A stretch of 64,000 nt of DNA from Kineosporiaceae bacterium. GTDB taxonomy: Bacteria; Actinomycetota; Actinomycetes; Actinomycetales; Kineosporiaceae. The stretch's first letter is position 1; every line of letters begins with the position of its first letter. Shown one piece after another: positions 35,154 to 42,893 of the stretch. The position numbers were made by a program, and so were the translations under genes. The stretch is taken from NCBI GenBank assembly GCA_016713225.1, contig JADJPO010000004.1, positions 310,001-374,000 of the forward strand, written 5' to 3'. Under the pieces are notes generated by a model. It ran no database searches, was not told the DNA's origin, and saw nothing but the letters and a program-made list of their open reading frames with translations.

Positions 35154-35570
35154 TCACGGCCCGAGCGCGTCCTGGGGTGGAGTGCGCAGCAGTCCGGGGG
35201 CGTGATCGAAGTCAGTGTCCGGGGACACGATGGTCTCGAACCCCACGGTCAGGGCCGTCGCCGCGTGGACGGCGTCCCGGCCTCGCAACGGCGACGTCGC
35301 CACCAGGTCGATCGCACGGCGCGCGACAGCCACGTCGAAAGCGTGCACGCGACACACCTCCATGATCTGCAAGGCCTCGGCGACGGCACGGGGCCGGTCA
35401 CCCCGGCGCATCCGATGGAACAGGTACTCCTGGACGGCCTCGACACTCACGTGGAGCTCGAGCTCGCCTGCCGCCGCACCCGCGAGCAGGTCACGGCACG
35501 GTCGACGCAGCGGATGATCCGTACCCGTGGCGTAGAGCAGGGTCGCCGTATCGAGGAAGAGGTGCTTCAC
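35154..35570 (-). CDS. PIN-domain toxin (VapC-like ribonuclease)
   Basis: 138 residues. PIN acidic residues are visible in order: D in LFLDTATLLYA near the N-terminus, E in VSVEAVQEYLF (about 55), D in RGRDAVHAATAL (about 100) and D in VSPDTDFDH (about 118), enough for a Mg-dependent RNase active site. The GTG at 35570 overlaps the antitoxin stop by 4 bp, the usual antitoxin-first coupling. It probably cleaves RNA when the antitoxin is degraded. The specific target is not predictable from sequence. Confidence 0.87.
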   Translation of the reverse strand: MKHLFLDTATLLYATGTDHPLRRPCRDLLAGAAAGELELHVSVEAVQEYLFHRMRRGDRPRAVAEALQIMEVCRVHAFDVAVARRAIDLVATSPLRGRDAVHAATALTVGFETIVSPDTDFDHAPGLLRTPPQDALGP

Positions 35571-35833
35571 CGAATGGCGTCCAGCTTCGGGTTGGACTCG
35601 AGCAGCCTCTTGGTCTCGGCCCAGTCCGGCTCGGGGCCGTCCGCACTCTCGGTGAAGGCCAGGAACCGGGCGGCGGCCTCCTGACGGGCCGAGGCGCCCG
35701 GTTCGAAGTAGACGTCGATCGCCGCCCTGATCACCGCAGACACGCTTCGCCCCGATCGCTTGGCCTCGGCCTCGACCCTCGCGTACCGCTCCTGATCGAG
35801 CAGCAGCTGGAGCCGTCGCTCCATCACCGACAT
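35567..35833 (-). CDS. Ribbon-helix-helix antitoxin (VapB-like)
   Basis: About 88 residues. The N-terminal ribbon-helix-helix reads RRLQLLLDQERYARVEAEAKRSG then SVSAVIRAAID, a typical Arc/MetJ DNA-binding fold. The acidic C-terminus (SADGPEPDWAETKRLLE) would wrap the toxin. Starts at 35839, 35833 and 35824 are all in frame because of a repeated ATGTGT sequence; 35833 is a choice, not a certainty. No ribosome site is seen. An inverted/direct TACACA repeat overlaps the start and is the probable autoregulatory operator. Confidence 0.83.
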   Translation of the reverse strand: MSVMERRLQLLLDQERYARVEAEAKRSGRSVSAVIRAAIDVYFEPGASARQEAAARFLAFTESADGPEPDWAETKRLLESNPKLDAIR

Positions 35834-35854
35834 ACACATACACAACCATGTGTA
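35833..35854. promoter_or_regulatory. Probable toxin-antitoxin operator
   Basis: Two direct TACACA half-sites (35833-35838 and 35839-35844) are followed after ACCA by the inverted half TGTGTA (35849-35854), giving a perfect 6-4-6 palindrome plus an extra half-site. RHH antitoxins bind short repeated half-sites like these at their own promoters. The overlap with the start region fits repression by the antitoxin-toxin complex. Confidence 0.55.
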
Positions 35855-35874
35855 GGTCGGGACGGCAACCCTAC

Positions 35875-37503
35875 TCAGCCCATGTGGGGGTAGGCATGAG
35901 ACGTCGGCGGGTTGAAGGTCTCCTTGATCGAGCGAGTCGAGGTCCAGCGCAGCAGGTTCTGCGCGGCGCCCGCCTTGTCATTGGTACCCGAGGCGCGGGC
36001 CCCGCCGAACGGCTGCTGACCCACGACGGCGCCGGTCGGCTTGTCGTTGATGTAGAAGTTGCCGGCCGCGAACCGCAGCGTCTCGGTGGCCTGCGCGATC
36101 GCCGTCCGGTCCTGGGCGATGATCGAACCGGTGAGCGCGTACTCGGCGACCGACTCCATCTGGGCCAGCATCCGGTCGTAGCGACCGTCCGGGTAGACGT
36201 GCACCGCCAGGATCGGGCCGAAGTACTCGGTGGTGAGCATCTCGTCGGTCGGGTCGGCCACCTCGGTCACCGTGGGCCGCACGAACCACCCCTCGGAGTC
36301 GTCGTAGCGGCCCCCGGCGATCACCGTCACCCCGGACGTCGCGTGCGCCCGGTCGATGGCCGCGGCGTGGACGGCGAACGCCTTGTCGTCGATCACCGCA
36401 CCCATGAAGTTGCCCAGGTCGGTGACCGGCCCCATGGTCAGGCCGTTCACGGTGTCGGCCAGGTCGTCGCGCAGCCGCTTCCACAGCGAACGCGGCACGT
36501 AGGCACGCGAGGCCGCCGAGCACTTCTGGCCCTGGTACTCGAAGGCCCCCCGCACCATGGCGGTGCGCAACACGTCGAGATCGGCGCTCGGGTGGGCGAC
36601 GATGAAATCCTTGCCACCGGTCTCACCGACCAGGCGCGGGTACGTGCGGTAGCGGTCGAGGTTCTCGGCCACGGTGCGCCACAACAGCCGGAACGTCGGG
36701 GTCGAACCGGTGAAGTGGATGCCGGCCAGGTCGCGGTGGTTCAATGCGACCTCGGAGACCGCCCGGCCGTCTCCGGTCACGAGGTTGATCACGCCGGGCG
36801 GCAGGCCGGCGGCCTCGAGGATCGCCATGGTGAAGTGCGCGGCGAACATCTGGGTGTGGGCCGGCTTCCAGAGCACGGTGTTTCCCATCAACGCCGGCGC
36901 GGTCGGCAGGTTGCCGCCGATCGCCGTGAAGTTGAACGGCGTGATGGCGTAGACGAAGCCCTCGAGCGGGCGCGAGTCGGTGCGGTTCCAGATGCCCTTG
37001 CTGTGCGCGATCGGCTGCTCGTCGAGCACCTGCTGCGCGAAGTGGACGTTGAACCGCCAGAAGTCGATCAGCTCGCAGGCCGCGTCGATCTCGGCCTGGT
37101 ACACCGTCTTGCTCTGGCCCAGCATGGTGGCCGCGTTGAGTACCTGGCGCCACGGCCCCGAGAGCAGCTCGGCCGCCTTGAGGAACACCGCGGCCCGGTC
37201 GTCGAACGAGAGCGCGCGCCACCCCGGGGCGGCGGCGCGGGCCGCCTCGATCGCCGCGGCGGCGTCGTTCTGGGTGGCCATCTTCATGGTGCCCAGCACG
37301 TGCCGGCGGGCGTGCGGCTGGACGACGTTCACCTTGCGGCCGCCGCCCATGACGTGCTTGCCGCCGATCACCATGGGTAGGTCGATCCGCGTGGCGGCCA
37401 GGTCCTTCAGCGCGGCCTCGGCTGCCGCCCGCTCGGTGGAGCCCGGCGCGTAGTCCAGCACGGGCTCGTTGACGGGGGCGGGAACGCGGGTCACGGCGTC
37501 CAT
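35875..37503 (-). CDS. pruA: L-glutamate gamma-semialdehyde dehydrogenase (delta-1-pyrroline-5-carboxylate dehydrogenase)
   Basis: 542 residues, the normal length of monofunctional PruA. Landmarks: AITPFNFTAIGGNLP (NAD site, about 185), GIHFTGSTPTF (about 270), the general-base Glu in RLVGETGGKD (about 300), the catalytic Cys in YQGQKCSAASR (about 335), and FGGARASGTNDKAG near the C-terminus. It oxidises glutamate semialdehyde/P5C to glutamate in proline degradation. No proline dehydrogenase is in this window. Together with NAD-GDH 1.3 kb away it would carry proline carbon to 2-oxoglutarate. Confidence 0.96.
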   Translation of the reverse strand: MDAVTRVPAPVNEPVLDYAPGSTERAAAEAALKDLAATRIDLPMVIGGKHVMGGGRKVNVVQPHARRHVLGTMKMATQNDAAAAIEAARAAAPGWRALSFDDRAAVFLKAAELLSGPWRQVLNAATMLGQSKTVYQAEIDAACELIDFWRFNVHFAQQVLDEQPIAHSKGIWNRTDSRPLEGFVYAITPFNFTAIGGNLPTAPALMGNTVLWKPAHTQMFAAHFTMAILEAAGLPPGVINLVTGDGRAVSEVALNHRDLAGIHFTGSTPTFRLLWRTVAENLDRYRTYPRLVGETGGKDFIVAHPSADLDVLRTAMVRGAFEYQGQKCSAASRAYVPRSLWKRLRDDLADTVNGLTMGPVTDLGNFMGAVIDDKAFAVHAAAIDRAHATSGVTVIAGGRYDDSEGWFVRPTVTEVADPTDEMLTTEYFGPILAVHVYPDGRYDRMLAQMESVAEYALTGSIIAQDRTAIAQATETLRFAAGNFYINDKPTGAVVGQQPFGGARASGTNDKAGAAQNLLRWTSTRSIKETFNPPTSHAYPHMG

Positions 37504-37615
37504 GAGTTCTCCTCGGTGAGGTCACGCAGGTGCAGGCAGCGCCGACACTATCTCGGGCCTGCCATGAGAGCCTGGCGTTCACCGCCGAGCATTTCGAGAC
37601 CTTCCAGGGGGAAGG

Positions 37616-38401
37616 ATGACCACGTGGCAGTTCTGGCGGGCCGGGTTCTGGACTCGCCCGGTGCTGCTAGCGATGCTGCTGATCCCGGCCGTGGCGTTGG
37701 TGATCGCCGCCGGGATCCAGGTCGCCGGCGCCGTGCGCCGAGCGCACGCCATGGAGTCGGCTCCGATCTGTGGTGGGTCGATCGCCACGAACTGTCTGGC
37801 GCCTCGGGTCGGCGTGCTGGTCTCGTTCTACGCCAAGGGCCCTGGCGAGTACTACGCCATCGACACCGGGGGTCGCCCGCACGACAACGCCATGGTCGAC
37901 ACCTCGACGTCCGCTCGGCTGGATCACTACCTGGGGACCCGTGAGGTGATCGGCTTGACCTGGGACCGCCACCTGGTGGCCTTTCTGCTGCCCGATGGTC
38001 AGGTACGCACCTCACTCGGCTTCGGGTACCGCGCCACGCAGAACTGGGTGGCCCTGCTGCTGTTCCTGCTCGTCGTCCCCGCAGTCGTCCTGTTCAAGAC
38101 CCTCGAGAAGCGGCGCCTGAGCCCGACCTGGTGGGCAGTACCCCAGTTGGACGGCGGCCCGCAATGGGCGCCACCACCTCGACTCGACCTCGCCGTCCGG
38201 CACTACCTGCTCGTGGCATTCGTCGGGTGCTGTCCGGCGAGCCTCGTCTATCTGGCCAGCGTCCTCGCCCTGCCGATCTGGGCAGGGTGGGCACTCGGCG
38301 CTGCCTTCGGCGCCCTGGTGGTGGTCGATAGCCGTCGCAAGGGCATATGGACGACGCACCCGTCACGGGGACGGCATACCTACCCTGAGCCCGACGCGTG
38401 A
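37616..38401 (+). CDS. Hypothetical membrane protein with one extracytoplasmic domain
   Basis: 261 residues. TM1 (about 15-38) is followed by a roughly 90-residue extracytoplasmic segment with two Cys (APICGGSIATNCLA), then TM2 (about 142-160), a basic cytoplasmic loop (KTLEKRRLSP) and two more helices (about 195-240). The ATG at 37616 follows GGGGGAAGG closely. The layout resembles DUF3592-like proteins, but I cannot claim membership. The gene is monocistronic, divergent from pruA and convergent with the secreted protein. Confidence 0.75.
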   Translation: MTTWQFWRAGFWTRPVLLAMLLIPAVALVIAAGIQVAGAVRRAHAMESAPICGGSIATNCLAPRVGVLVSFYAKGPGEYYAIDTGGRPHDNAMVDTSTSARLDHYLGTREVIGLTWDRHLVAFLLPDGQVRTSLGFGYRATQNWVALLLFLLVVPAVVLFKTLEKRRLSPTWWAVPQLDGGPQWAPPPRLDLAVRHYLLVAFVGCCPASLVYLASVLALPIWAGWALGAAFGALVVVDSRRKGIWTTHPSRGRHTYPEPDA

Positions 38402-38425
38402 GCCGACACGGGCACGAGCGTGGGT

Positions 38426-39766
38426 TCAGCGGACGACGGTGACCGTGGTCCCGCTGTAGGGCAGGGCCAGCGCCCCGACGGCGCTGCTGGACAGGTACCC
38501 CCAGACCCGGGGTGCCGCCGCCGTGGTGAGCCGGGACGCCGAGGAGTCGGTCACCGTGAGCTGCCAGGCCGGGACGGTGGCACCGGCGGCGTACGCACGC
38601 ACCGAGATGGTCACCGCAGTGGTGCCGGACACGGACGACTCGACCCGGATCGCGGACCCGGCGGCGAATCGCGTCGGCAACACGGCCGAGGAGCCCAGGG
38701 GGGCCTCGGCCGCTCCGGCGACGTTGCGGGTCACCGACAGGGTGATCGAGCCGTCGGCGGCGAACCGCGCCCGCGCGGCGTAGCCCGTGGACGATCCCGC
38801 GCCGCGCATCAACGCCCCGGCGTAGACCCCGCCGCCGAGGTTGGTGGTGCGCGGCAGGGTGAAGGTGGTGGCGACCTGGCCGTCGGTGAAGGAGGTGCCC
38901 GTGGCCGCGGTCGAGCTGCTGCCGGGCGTCAGGTTCAGGCTCGTCGTCGAGGGCCAGGCCGTGGCGTAGACCGGACTGTTGCCACCCTCGGAGCCCAGGT
39001 AGATGGTCTGACCATCGCCGCTGACCTCGACCGATTCCCCTTGGAAGAGAGACGGTTTGGCGAAGGACGACGGGGCCGCCCCCAGTCCGGCGTAGATGTG
39101 GGCCTTCCAGTAGTCGACCAGGACGAACCCGACACCGTTGGGTGCGAACGCCGCAGCGGTGACGTAGGCGGGGGCATCGGCGACGCGGGTCAGGAGATTG
39201 GCGGTGTTGGCGCTCAGCGTGGCGGGCGCCACGTAGATGGCGGCACCTGTGGCCTGCTTGCTCACCAGGTAGACCCGGCCCGTGACCGGGTGGACCATGA
39301 GCCCCTCGGCATCATGGGCGCCATCGGGGTAGGTCAGCACGTACTTGGTGGCCGCCAGGGTGCCGGTCGCCAGGGTCTGCGGTTCGGTGACCTTGTAGAT
39401 CGCGACCGCGCTGCGGACGCGATCGTTGTCGCCGGTGTCGGCCACCCACAGCGAGTGGGCCGGACCAGAGGCGATGTCCTCCCAGTCGTTGGCGTTCGCC
39501 CCGGCCAGGGTGTAGGTCGCCTTCGTGGTGCCGTCCGCGGCGATGGCGAAGATGCGGTTGAGGTCACCGCTGTCGTTGTGGGTCCACAGCACCGAGGACG
39601 ACCAGGTGCTGCGGGCCAGACCGCTGGACTCGGTGATCCGCGTGTCGCTGATGGTGCGATCGAGACGGTACGTGGCCGCCTGTGCGGGGGCGGCGCCCGT
39701 CGCGAGCAACGCCAGCGGGAGCAACAACACGGCGAGCGAGGACAGGGTTACCCGGAGCGGATTCAC
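38426..39766 (-). CDS. Secreted beta-propeller-like protein with C-terminal sandwich domain
   Basis: 446 residues. A clear signal peptide (about 1-31, ending APAQAA) precedes a propeller-like region (about 35-265) with repeated motifs such as LWTHNDSGDLNRIFAI, DWEDIASGP, LWVADTGDNDRVR and GAHDAEGLMVHPVTGRVYLVSK. These resemble integral esterase-like or NHL-type propeller blades with Asp-rich turns that often bind calcium. The C-terminal part (about 285-446) looks like a laminin-G/concanavalin-type domain (ARARFAADGSITLSV). An extracellular binding or esterase-like role is possible; no catalytic motif is clear. Confidence 0.8.
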   Translation of the reverse strand: MNPLRVTLSSLAVLLLPLALLATGAAPAQAATYRLDRTISDTRITESSGLARSTWSSSVLWTHNDSGDLNRIFAIAADGTTKATYTLAGANANDWEDIASGPAHSLWVADTGDNDRVRSAVAIYKVTEPQTLATGTLAATKYVLTYPDGAHDAEGLMVHPVTGRVYLVSKQATGAAIYVAPATLSANTANLLTRVADAPAYVTAAAFAPNGVGFVLVDYWKAHIYAGLGAAPSSFAKPSLFQGESVEVSGDGQTIYLGSEGGNSPVYATAWPSTTSLNLTPGSSSTAATGTSFTDGQVATTFTLPRTTNLGGGVYAGALMRGAGSSTGYAARARFAADGSITLSVTRNVAGAAEAPLGSSAVLPTRFAAGSAIRVESSVSGTTAVTISVRAYAAGATVPAWQLTVTDSSASRLTTAAAPRVWGYLSSSAVGALALPYSGTTVTVVR

Positions 39767-39852
39767 GAGATCCGATCATGACACATTCGCCACCCGAGCC
39801 ATCGTCCGGTCGTCGATTTCACGACATCGCTCACCCTGCGTGACCGTCGGCG

Positions 39853-42042
39853 TCACAACCCTCCCTCCCGCAGCCCGTACCGGGCATGCAGCCTGCGCAG
39901 CGGGGCGGGCGCCCACCAGTTGACCGATCCCATCAAGCGCATGATCGAGGGCATCAGGACCCCGCGCACCAGCGTGGCGTCGAGCACGATCGCCAAGCCC
40001 GTTCCCAGACCGAACATCTGGATGAAGCTCACCTTGCTGGACACGAACGCGAACAGGGTGATCGACAACAGCACCGCCGCAGTGGAGATGATGCGCCCGG
40101 TGCGCGCCAGCCCCCCGGCGACCGCCTCGGCCGTGTCGGCCCCGCCCTGGTGCAACTCGGTGATCCGCCCGAGCAGGAACACCTCGTAGTCCATCGAGAG
40201 GCCGAACGCCACCGCGAACATGAGCAGCGGCATGGTGATGGTCAGCGGCATCGGGGTGAAGCCCAGCAGGTCGGCGAGATGCCCGTCCTGGAACACCCAG
40301 ACCATGCTGCCGAGCACGGCGACGATGGTGAACGCGTTCAGCACCAACGCCTTCAACGGCAAGACCACCGAGCCGGTGAAGGCGAACAACAGCACGAAGG
40401 TGGTCAGCCCGATCAGCAGGCCGGCCCAGGGCAGCCGGTGGCCGATCGTGGTCTTGGTGTCGACCAGCGCGGCGGTGGGCCCGCCCACCGAGACCTCCCC
40501 CAGGTCGGCGTCCGCCGCCGCCACGGCGCGGATGTCGCGCACTGCCCGCTCACCGCCGGCCCCGAACGGGTCCACGGCCAGGGTGGCCTTGACGACGCGG
40601 CCCTCGGCGTGAGCCCGCGCCACGTTCGGGACGGCGGCCAGCCGGTCGGCGAAGGCGCTCGCCTGGCCCGGGGTGGCCTGGGGCAGGACCGCGAACACCG
40701 CCACGTCGTCCTGGCCACCGAACTCGGTGCGCAGGATGTCGCCCACCTGACGTCCCTGCGACACCTGCGCCGGGATCGCGCGATCGTCCGGAACCGAGAA
40801 CGAGATCCCGAGGAAGGGCAGGCCCAAGGTGAGCAGCAGGACGATCACGGGGAGGCCCGAGGCCACCGGACGGCGCATCACGAACTGCGCCAGGCGATGC
40901 CAGAAGGCCCCACCTCCGACGGTGAGGTCGCGGCGCCGTCCGACGGGCAGCGCGTTCACCCGGCGGCCCAGCACGGTCAGCAGGGCCGGCAACGTCACGG
41001 TGGCAGCCAGGGCGGCGATGCTCACCACGGCGATGCCCGCGTAGGCGAACGACCGCAGGAAGTACAACGGGAAGACCAGCAGCGCCGCCAGGGCCACCGC
41101 GATCGTGGCGCCCGAGAAGGCCACCGTCCGGCCGGCGGTACGCACCGTGATCGCGACGGCGTCCGGCACGGCGTGCCCGGCGGCCAGCTCCTCACGGAAT
41201 CGGTTGACGACGAGCAATGAGTAGTCGATGCCCAGACCGAGGCCCAGGGCCGTGGTCAGGTTGAGCGCGAAGATGCTCACCGAGGTGAACTCGGCCAGGC
41301 CGCTCAGGACGGCGAAGGTGGCCAGGATCGCGATGCCGCCGACGAGCAGCGGCAGGAGGCCGGACACCACCGACCCGAACACGACGATCAGCATCACCAC
41401 GGTGAGCGGAATCGCGATCAGTTCGGCACGGGCGAGGTCGGTGGCCACCTGGCTGTTGATGTCCAGACTCGCCTGGGCCAGGCCACCGGTCTGTACCTGC
41501 ACGGTGCCCCCGCCGGGCAGCGGCGTCGGCCCGGTGAACTGTTCCTGCAGCGGTCGGGCGCGATCGAGCACGGCGTCCTCACTGCCCTCGACGTGGGCCA
41601 CCACCATGGCCCGGTGCCCGTCGGTGCTGCGCAACCCGGCGGCCACCGCAGGCGGCGCTCCCCAGTACGAGGCCAACACCTCGACGTCGCCGACGGCGTC
41701 CAACCGGCGCGCGACGTCCCGGCCCACGGCGGCGACGGTTGCGTCGTCCACGCCGACGCCGTCCGGCGCGGTGACCAGCAGCACCAGATTCGCCGGCCGC
41801 TGCCCGAAGCTCTGCTCCAGCACCCGATTGGCCCGTGAGGACTCGCTGGACGGGTCCTCGAAGCCGCCACCCAGCAGCTTGCCGATCGCACCGGCGCCCA
41901 GCGCCCCGGCGAGGACGACGGCGAGCAACGAGGCGGCGAGGACCCACCGGGCGCGGCCGATGATCACTCGGGCCAGGCGCGAGGGGGGCGTCGACCGGCT
42001 CGACCCGGACTCACCGGACACCGTGGTGAACGTTGTTGTCAT
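39853..42042 (-). CDS. MMPL-family RND transporter
   Basis: 729 residues with 12 predicted helices in the 1+5 / 1+5 RND layout and two large extracytoplasmic loops. The proton-relay segments carry Asp-Tyr pairs typical of MmpL proteins: LGLGIDYSLLVVNRFREEL in the first half and FGLSMDYEVFLLGRI in the second. The ATG at 42042 is preceded by a palindromic operator and a TTGACA -35. The gene is divergent from a TetR regulator, the usual pairing for an inducible exporter of lipids, drugs or fatty acids. Substrate unknown. Confidence 0.92.
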   Translation of the reverse strand: MTTTFTTVSGESGSSRSTPPSRLARVIIGRARWVLAASLLAVVLAGALGAGAIGKLLGGGFEDPSSESSRANRVLEQSFGQRPANLVLLVTAPDGVGVDDATVAAVGRDVARRLDAVGDVEVLASYWGAPPAVAAGLRSTDGHRAMVVAHVEGSEDAVLDRARPLQEQFTGPTPLPGGGTVQVQTGGLAQASLDINSQVATDLARAELIAIPLTVVMLIVVFGSVVSGLLPLLVGGIAILATFAVLSGLAEFTSVSIFALNLTTALGLGLGIDYSLLVVNRFREELAAGHAVPDAVAITVRTAGRTVAFSGATIAVALAALLVFPLYFLRSFAYAGIAVVSIAALAATVTLPALLTVLGRRVNALPVGRRRDLTVGGGAFWHRLAQFVMRRPVASGLPVIVLLLTLGLPFLGISFSVPDDRAIPAQVSQGRQVGDILRTEFGGQDDVAVFAVLPQATPGQASAFADRLAAVPNVARAHAEGRVVKATLAVDPFGAGGERAVRDIRAVAAADADLGEVSVGGPTAALVDTKTTIGHRLPWAGLLIGLTTFVLLFAFTGSVVLPLKALVLNAFTIVAVLGSMVWVFQDGHLADLLGFTPMPLTITMPLLMFAVAFGLSMDYEVFLLGRITELHQGGADTAEAVAGGLARTGRIISTAAVLLSITLFAFVSSKVSFIQMFGLGTGLAIVLDATLVRGVLMPSIMRLMGSVNWWAPAPLRRLHARYGLREGGL

Positions 42043-42043
42043 G

Positions 42044-42060
42044 CGAGAACAATGTTCTCG
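42044..42060. promoter_or_regulatory. Operator 1 of the TetR regulator
   Basis: CGAGAAC-AAT-GTTCTCG, a perfect 7-bp inverted repeat with a 3-bp centre, lies 1 bp upstream of the mmpL start. It shares GAACAATGTTC with the site at 42097-42107. Binding here would cover the mmpL -10 region and transcription start. Confidence 0.7.
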
Positions 42061-42077
42061 GTTTGAAGGGTTGTCAA
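42049..42077 (-). promoter_or_regulatory. Predicted mmpL promoter
   Basis: On the minus strand a consensus -35 TTGACA (42077-42072) is followed after 17 bp by CATTGT (42054-42049). The predicted start falls on or within a base of the ATG at 42042, so the mRNA would be leaderless. The -10 lies inside operator 1. Confidence 0.5.
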
Positions 42078-42096
42078 GACTGACATTCACTGAAGC

Positions 42097-42107
42097 GAAC
42101 AATGTTC
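42097..42107. promoter_or_regulatory. Operator 2 of the TetR regulator
   Basis: GAACAATGTTC is identical to the core of operator 1, with centres 50 bp apart (about five helical turns). It overlaps the predicted -35 of the tetR gene, consistent with autoregulation. Confidence 0.65.
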
Positions 42108-42131
42108 ACAGAACGGGTCGGTGACTAGAGT
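42103..42131 (+). promoter_or_regulatory. Predicted tetR promoter
   Basis: TGTTCA (42103-42108), 17 bp, then TAGAGT (42126-42131). A start 7 bp later coincides with the GTG at 42138, so translation is probably leaderless; no ribosome site is present. Confidence 0.45.
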
Positions 42132-42137
42132 GGCACG

Positions 42138-42893
42138 GTGTCCATGACCGAGTCGGCGCCCGCCGAGGGTGGCCGCCGCCAACGCCGTCACGAGGCCACT
42201 GCCGAGGAGATCAAACAGATCGCCCGCGACCTGATGGCCCGCGAGGGCACGTCGTCGCTCAACCTGCGCGCGATCGCCCGCACGATGGGATTGACCCCCT
42301 CGGCGCTCTACCGCTACTTCCCCAGCCGCGATGCGATCCTCACGGCACTGATCGTGGACGCCTACGACCAGATCGGCGAGACGGTCGAAGAGGCGATCGC
42401 CGCCGCACCGGTCGACCCGACCTCGACAGCGATCCTGGCCGGCGTGCACGCCTTCCGGCGCTGGGCACTCGAGCACCCGCAGGAGTTCGCCCTGATCTAC
42501 GGGCCGGTGGTGCCGGGCTACGAACCGCCCGTGTACGAGCAGACGCCCGCGGCGATGCGCACCGGGGCGGCGCTGCTCGGGCTGTTGGTGCGGGCGATGG
42601 AGCAAGGATTGCTGCAGCCCCCCGGGGATGACAGCGTGCCGGCCGCGCTGCGCCCGGCGCTGGTGGAGGTCGGACAGAAGGAGAACACCGACCTGCCCGT
42701 CGGCGCCACGGCGCTGGCGATGCAGTTCTGGGTCATCGTCCTGGGCATGCTCTCGGCCGAGGTCTTCGGACACCTGCCGCGACCGCTGCTGACGGTCAGC
42801 CGAGAGTTCTTCGACCTCACCGTGCGCCAGACGCTGCTCGCCATGGGCATCGATCCGGTCGCCGTGGCGGCGGGGGTCTCACCGCTGGACTGA
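42138..42893 (+). CDS. TetR-family transcriptional regulator
   Basis: 251 residues. The N-terminal helix-turn-helix (about 20-65) reads EEIKQIARDLMAREG then LNLRAIARTMGLTPSALYRYFPSRDA, the classic TetR pattern. The C-terminal ligand domain resembles the TetR_C_33/WHG type (RWALEHPQEFALIYG). It most likely represses itself and the divergent mmpL by binding GAACAATGTTC, and is released by a ligand that MmpL exports. Start GTG 42138 (leaderless) or ATG 42144. Its 3' end overlaps the convergent GGDEF gene by 15 bp. Confidence 0.93.
   Translation: MSMTESAPAEGGRRQRRHEATAEEIKQIARDLMAREGTSSLNLRAIARTMGLTPSALYRYFPSRDAILTALIVDAYDQIGETVEEAIAAAPVDPTSTAILAGVHAFRRWALEHPQEFALIYGPVVPGYEPPVYEQTPAAMRTGAALLGLLVRAMEQGLLQPPGDDSVPAALRPALVEVGQKENTDLPVGATALAMQFWVIVLGMLSAEVFGHLPRPLLTVSREFFDLTVRQTLLAMGIDPVAVAAGVSPLD

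Noticed and set aside
35154..35849. A 231-codon frame joining the toxin with upstream sequence
   Set aside because: The first 93 codons are the antitoxin gene read in the wrong frame; the toxin starts at the GTG 35570 overlapping the antitoxin stop.
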